Shown in pieces: positions 61,004 to 64,000 of a stretch of DNA of 64,000 nucleotides. The DNA is from Solirubrobacteraceae bacterium (GTDB taxonomy: Bacteria; Actinomycetota; Thermoleophilia; Solirubrobacterales; Solirubrobacteraceae): positions 78,317 through 142,316 of the forward strand of contig JADGPL010000007.1 of the NCBI GenBank assembly GCA_017882455.1, read 5' to 3'. Both the position numbers and the translations under genes were made by a program. How positions within the stretch are numbered: the first letter of the stretch is position 1; each line of letters opens with the position of its first letter. The notes beneath the pieces are model-generated. The model did not search any database and was not told the DNA's origin. It saw nothing but the letters and a program-made list of their open reading frames with translations.

Positions 61004-61996
61004 TCAGGCCGGGCGCACGTCGAGCACGACCTTGCCGATGGCGCGGCGCTCGTCGAGCAGCTTCAGGGCCTCGGCCGCGCGCCCCAGCGGGAAGCGCTGT
61101 CCCACGATCGGGCGGATGAAGCCCGCATCCACCATCCGCGAGACCTCCGCGCCGATCGCGCGGTTCACATCCGGTCTGCCCATCACGTAGGCGCCCCAGC
61201 CGGCGCCCACGACCTCGGTGTTGCCGAGCAGCAGGCGGTTGACCTTCACTTCGGGGATCGAGCCGCCCGTGAAGCCCACCACGATCAGGCGGCCGTTCTC
61301 GCGCAGCGAGCGCAAGCTGTCGGTGAAGCGATCGCCGCCCACCGGATCCAGGACCACGTCCACGCCGCCGCCTGAGAGCTCCTTGACCTCGTCCTTCCAG
61401 GTCTCACCCAGCATCACGACCTGATCCGCGCCCGCCGCCTCCGCCACGCCCCGCTTCTGCTCGCTGGAGACGAGCGCGATCGTGCGCGCGCCGAGCGCCT
61501 TGGCGACCTGGAGCGACGCGGTGCCCACGCCGCCCGCCGCACCATGGACGAGCACGCTCTCGCCCTCCTTCAGGCGACCGCGCATCACGAGCGCAAAGTA
61601 GGCCGTGTGATAGTTGAGGATCAGGCCCGCGCCCTGGGCGAAGTCGAGCTCGTCCGCCAGGGCGAACGTGAAGTACTCGGGCGCCACCGCCGTCTCCGCG
61701 AAGCCACCGAGGGCGCAGAAGGCCGCCACCCGCTCGCCAGGGGCGACCGACGCTCCCGGGGGAGCGCTGCGGACGATCCCCGCCACCTCGCTGCCGGGCA
61801 CGAACGGCAGCGGCGGTTTCATCTGGTATTCGCCCCGCGTCTGCAGGAGCTCGGGGAAGGACACGCCCGCCACATGCACATCCACGACGACGCCTTCCCC
61901 CGGGGTGAGCATGTGCGAGGGCTCGGGGTCGGGAAGATCCACGAGCTCGAGCGCACTGTCGGGACCCGTCTCTTGGACTATCTGGATGGCTTTCAC
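61004..61996 (-). CDS. NADPH:quinone oxidoreductase (zinc-free MDR family)
   Basis: 330 aa from a GTG at 61996. GroES-like part VVDVHVAGVSFPELLQTRGE and PFVPGSEVAGIVRSAPPGAS, without the zinc ligands. Rossmann part VLVHGAAGGVGTASLQVAKA, with ADQVVMLGETWKDEVKELSG, VDVVLDPVGGDRFTDSL and GRLIVVGFTGGSIPEV. The family reduces quinones or enoyl groups with NADPH. The start is 100 bp downstream of the methyltransferase stop, on the same strand. Confidence 0.92.
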   Translation of the reverse strand: MKAIQIVQETGPDSALELVDLPDPEPSHMLTPGEGVVVDVHVAGVSFPELLQTRGEYQMKPPLPFVPGSEVAGIVRSAPPGASVAPGERVAAFCALGGFAETAVAPEYFTFALADELDFAQGAGLILNYHTAYFALVMRGRLKEGESVLVHGAAGGVGTASLQVAKALGARTIALVSSEQKRGVAEAAGADQVVMLGETWKDEVKELSGGGVDVVLDPVGGDRFTDSLRSLRENGRLIVVGFTGGSIPEVKVNRLLLGNTEVVGAGWGAYVMGRPDVNRAIGAEVSRMVDAGFIRPIVGQRFPLGRAAEALKLLDERRAIGKVVLDVRPA

Positions 61997-62096
61997 CGCG
62001 GGGATTATGTCCGAGTGGGCCGCCGCCGGCTGTGTCCCCTTGCCCGCGCGGCGCCACGGACAGCGCGCGGCGCCACAGGTGGCGGCGCGCGGGGCG

Positions 62097-62732
62097 CTAC
62101 GGACGACGCGCCGCGCCCAGGATGTGCGCGGCCGGCGGGAGATAGCGCGCGGGGCTGAACGCGAAGCGCTCGCAGCTCTCGATCTGAAATCCGGCCGCGG
62201 CGATCGCGGCGCTGGTGTCTCGTCCGAGATGGCAGCCGCCCGCGATGCGCGGCCAGAAGGTCGCATCGGCGAGATCCTGGACACGCGCCTCGCCGCGGCT
62301 GCGCGCCCGCACATGCTCGTAGAAGTGCAGAGTTCCACCAGGGCGGATCACGCGAAAGAGCTCCGCGAGCGCCAGGCGCTGGTCGGGCACCGTGCAGAGC
62401 ACCAACGAGGCCACCCCCGCATCGAAGGAGCCCTCGTCGAAGGCCAGGGCGCTCCCATGCCCCTCGAGCACCGTCACGGATACCGCCGCCTCCGCCGCCG
62501 CGCCCCGCGCCAGCTCGCGGAGGTGGGCCTCGGGCTCGATCGCCACGACCTCGCCGACCGTGCTCGGATAGTGCGCGAAGTTGGCGCCCGCCCCGGCCCC
62601 GATCTCCAGCACGCGCCCCGAGGTGCCCGCGAGCAGGCTGCGACGGTGCTCGCTTCCGCCTCGCTCTTCCGCGAGCTTGGACAGGTGCGTGTACACGCGC
62701 GCGAAGAACGGGTGGTGAACCTGATCAGCCAC
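62097..62732 (-). CDS. Class I SAM-dependent methyltransferase
   Basis: 211 aa, ATG at 62732. Motif I RVLEIGAGAGANFAHYPS, motif post-I VVAIEPEAHLRELA, then GSFDAGVASLVLCTVPDQ (motif IV region) and VIRPGGTLHFYEHVRARSRG. This form (ARVYTHLSKLAEERG at the start, FYEHV, and FQIESCERF) is a small methyltransferase group found near lipid and phospholipid genes (UbiE-like). Substrate unknown. It is divergent from the formate dehydrogenase gene, with 133 bp between. Confidence 0.88.
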   Translation of the reverse strand: MADQVHHPFFARVYTHLSKLAEERGGSEHRRSLLAGTSGRVLEIGAGAGANFAHYPSTVGEVVAIEPEAHLRELARGAAAEAAVSVTVLEGHGSALAFDEGSFDAGVASLVLCTVPDQRLALAELFRVIRPGGTLHFYEHVRARSRGEARVQDLADATFWPRIAGGCHLGRDTSAAIAAAGFQIESCERFAFSPARYLPPAAHILGAARRP

Positions 62733-62865
62733 GGCGCCACCAACGGCGGTGGGAGCTCATGGCAGACGACGATACATGCCTCGCCGTGCTCGCTCATAAT
62801 CGCATGACCCCGCTGCCGTCCTCTCGAGCGGCACGGACGGGAAACGGCGAGGAAGGGATCAGACC

Positions 62866-63981
62866 ATGGCGAACGTGCTCTGCGTGCTCTACGACGATCC
62901 GGTCGACGGCTATCCGCCGTCCTACGCGCGCGAGGACATCCCCAGGATCGAGCGCTACCACGACGGTCAGAGCACGCCGACGCCCGCGGCGATCGGCTTT
63001 CGGCCCGGCGAGCTGCTGGGGAGCGTCTCAGGAGAGCTCGGCCTGCGCGAGTTCCTCGAGGGGCGCGGGCACCGCCTGATCGTCACATCGGACAAGGACG
63101 GCCCGGACTCGGTCTTCGAGCGCGAGCTCCCGGACGCCGAGGTCGTGATCTCTCAGCCGTTCTGGCCGGCCTACCTGACCGCCGAGCGGATCGCCAAGGC
63201 GCCCAAGCTCAAGCTCGCCCTGACGGCCGGGATCGGCTCAGACCACGTCGACCTGCAGGCCGCCATCGAGCACGGCGTGACGGTCGCCGAGGTCACCTAC
63301 TCGAACAGCATCAGCGTGGCCGAGCACGTGGTGATGATGATCCTTGCGCTCGTGCGCAACTACATCCCCTCCTACAAATGGGTCATCGACGGGGGCTGGA
63401 ACATCGCCGACTGCGTATCGCGCTCCTACGACCTGGAGGGGATGCAGGTCGGCACCGTCGCCGCCGGACGGATCGGCTCGGCGGTCTTGAGGCGGCTGAA
63501 GCCGTTCGAGGTCGGCCTGCACTACACCGACCGCCACCGCCTTCCCGCCGAGGTCGAGCAGGAGCTGGGCGTCACGTTCCATCCGGACGTCCAGTCGCTC
63601 GTGGAGGTCTGCGACGTGGTCACCATCAACGCGCCCCTGCACCCCGAGACGGAGAACCTGTTCGACGCCGAGCTGCTCGCCAAGATGAACCGGGGCTCGT
63701 ATCTGATCAACACCGCACGCGGCAAGATCTGTGACCGCGATGCCGTGGCTCGGGCCTGCGAGAGCGGGCAGCTCGCCGGATACGCCGGCGACGTGTGGTT
63801 CCCACAGCCGCCGCCCAGGGACCACCCATGGCGCTCGATGCCCCACCACGGCATGACGCCCCACACCTCCGGCACCAGCCTCTCCGCCCAGGCCCGCTAC
63901 GTCACAGCCGCAAGGACATCGTTGACCGTTTGGGGTGAGGGATCACCGCAAGCACATCGTTTACGGGGTGAAGGCTTGTAG
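62866..63981 (+). CDS. NAD-dependent formate dehydrogenase, C-terminus altered
   Basis: 371 aa, ATG at 62866. Matches the D-2-hydroxyacid-dehydrogenase-fold FDH: FRPGELLGSVSGELGLREFL, ISQPFWPAYLTAERIAKAPK (Phe/Pro at the formate site), YSNSISVAEHVVMMILALVR (Asn), GTVAAGRIGSAVLRRLKPF (NAD loop), LINTARGKICDRDAVARACE (catalytic Arg) and HGMTPHTSGTSLSAQARY (catalytic His). Family members go on for ~50-60 residues after AQARY with IRDEYLIV-like sequence; here only ~26 unrelated residues follow. Other frames downstream read KDIVDR and then VRDHRKHIVYG, which suggests frameshifts near 63905 and 63930. Role: formate + NAD to CO2 + NADH. Confidence 0.9.
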   Translation: MANVLCVLYDDPVDGYPPSYAREDIPRIERYHDGQSTPTPAAIGFRPGELLGSVSGELGLREFLEGRGHRLIVTSDKDGPDSVFERELPDAEVVISQPFWPAYLTAERIAKAPKLKLALTAGIGSDHVDLQAAIEHGVTVAEVTYSNSISVAEHVVMMILALVRNYIPSYKWVIDGGWNIADCVSRSYDLEGMQVGTVAAGRIGSAVLRRLKPFEVGLHYTDRHRLPAEVEQELGVTFHPDVQSLVEVCDVVTINAPLHPETENLFDAELLAKMNRGSYLINTARGKICDRDAVARACESGQLAGYAGDVWFPQPPPRDHPWRSMPHHGMTPHTSGTSLSAQARYVTAARTSLTVWGEGSPQAHRLRGEGL

Positions 63982-64000
63982 CAGGGGCCTCTCATGGAGC

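Overview
High-GC sequence with dense, overlapping genes, many GTG/TTG starts and actinobacterial-type proteins (HU-like protein, actinobacterial-style glycosyltransferases, two ASST-type arylsulfotransferases, a tandem TetR protein, Ig/carboxypeptidase-regulatory-like secreted proteins). This suggests an actinobacterium, most likely class Thermoleophilia (Solirubrobacterales or a relative). The placement is inferred from gene content and composition only. No rRNA, tRNA, CRISPR array, transposase or phage gene was seen.

Bases 1-41200 form one large surface-polysaccharide region. It holds about fifteen glycosyltransferases (GT2, GT4 and GT2-GT4 fusions), an ABC exporter pair of the Wzm/Wzt type (5455-7697), a Wzx-type flippase (34384-35907), sugar O-acetyltransferases, and nucleotide-sugar genes. 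The latter include a GDP-fucose-synthase-like reductase (10624-11589) and a CDP-sugar operon running leftward from 41164: rfbF, rfbG, a C-methyltransferase, an RmlC-like epimerase, an NAD-dependent reductase, an acetyltransferase and wzx. That set predicts a 3-C-methyl-6-deoxyhexose carried on CDP.

Inside this region lies an unusual leftward operon of seven genes (27072 to 14451), each overlapping or abutting the next. It combines three GT2-type glycosyltransferases (one of them a GT2-GT4 fusion), a DUF2142-like membrane protein, an isopropylmalate-dehydrogenase-like enzyme, a fused isochorismatase-like/aldehyde dehydrogenase protein, and a single-module NRPS ordered adenylation - carrier - condensation with no thioesterase. 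The order of domains and the neighbours suggest that a carboxylic acid is made, loaded on the carrier, and condensed onto a free amine or hydroxyl, perhaps of the glycan. This is the best candidate for an undescribed system.

Two toxin-antitoxin remnants or variants occur. At 31916-33399 a PIN toxin is translationally coupled to a GT2 glycosyltransferase whose last ~27 residues look like an antitoxin tail. At 44420-44900 there is a RelE-like toxin whose natural ATG is out of frame by one base.

From 41200 on the content becomes mixed: secreted proteins, a glcD-HU-cytochrome P450 gene row, a methylmalonyl-CoA-mutase-like large subunit, an arylsulfotransferase plus a tandem TetR regulator bracketed by two copies of a 20-bp palindrome (52168-52187 and 55758-55777), a PAPS-type sulfotransferase, a NarL/DesK-type two-component pair, a fatty-acid desaturase, an alpha/beta hydrolase, a quinone oxidoreductase, a methyltransferase and an NAD-dependent formate dehydrogenase with a damaged-looking C-terminus at the window end.
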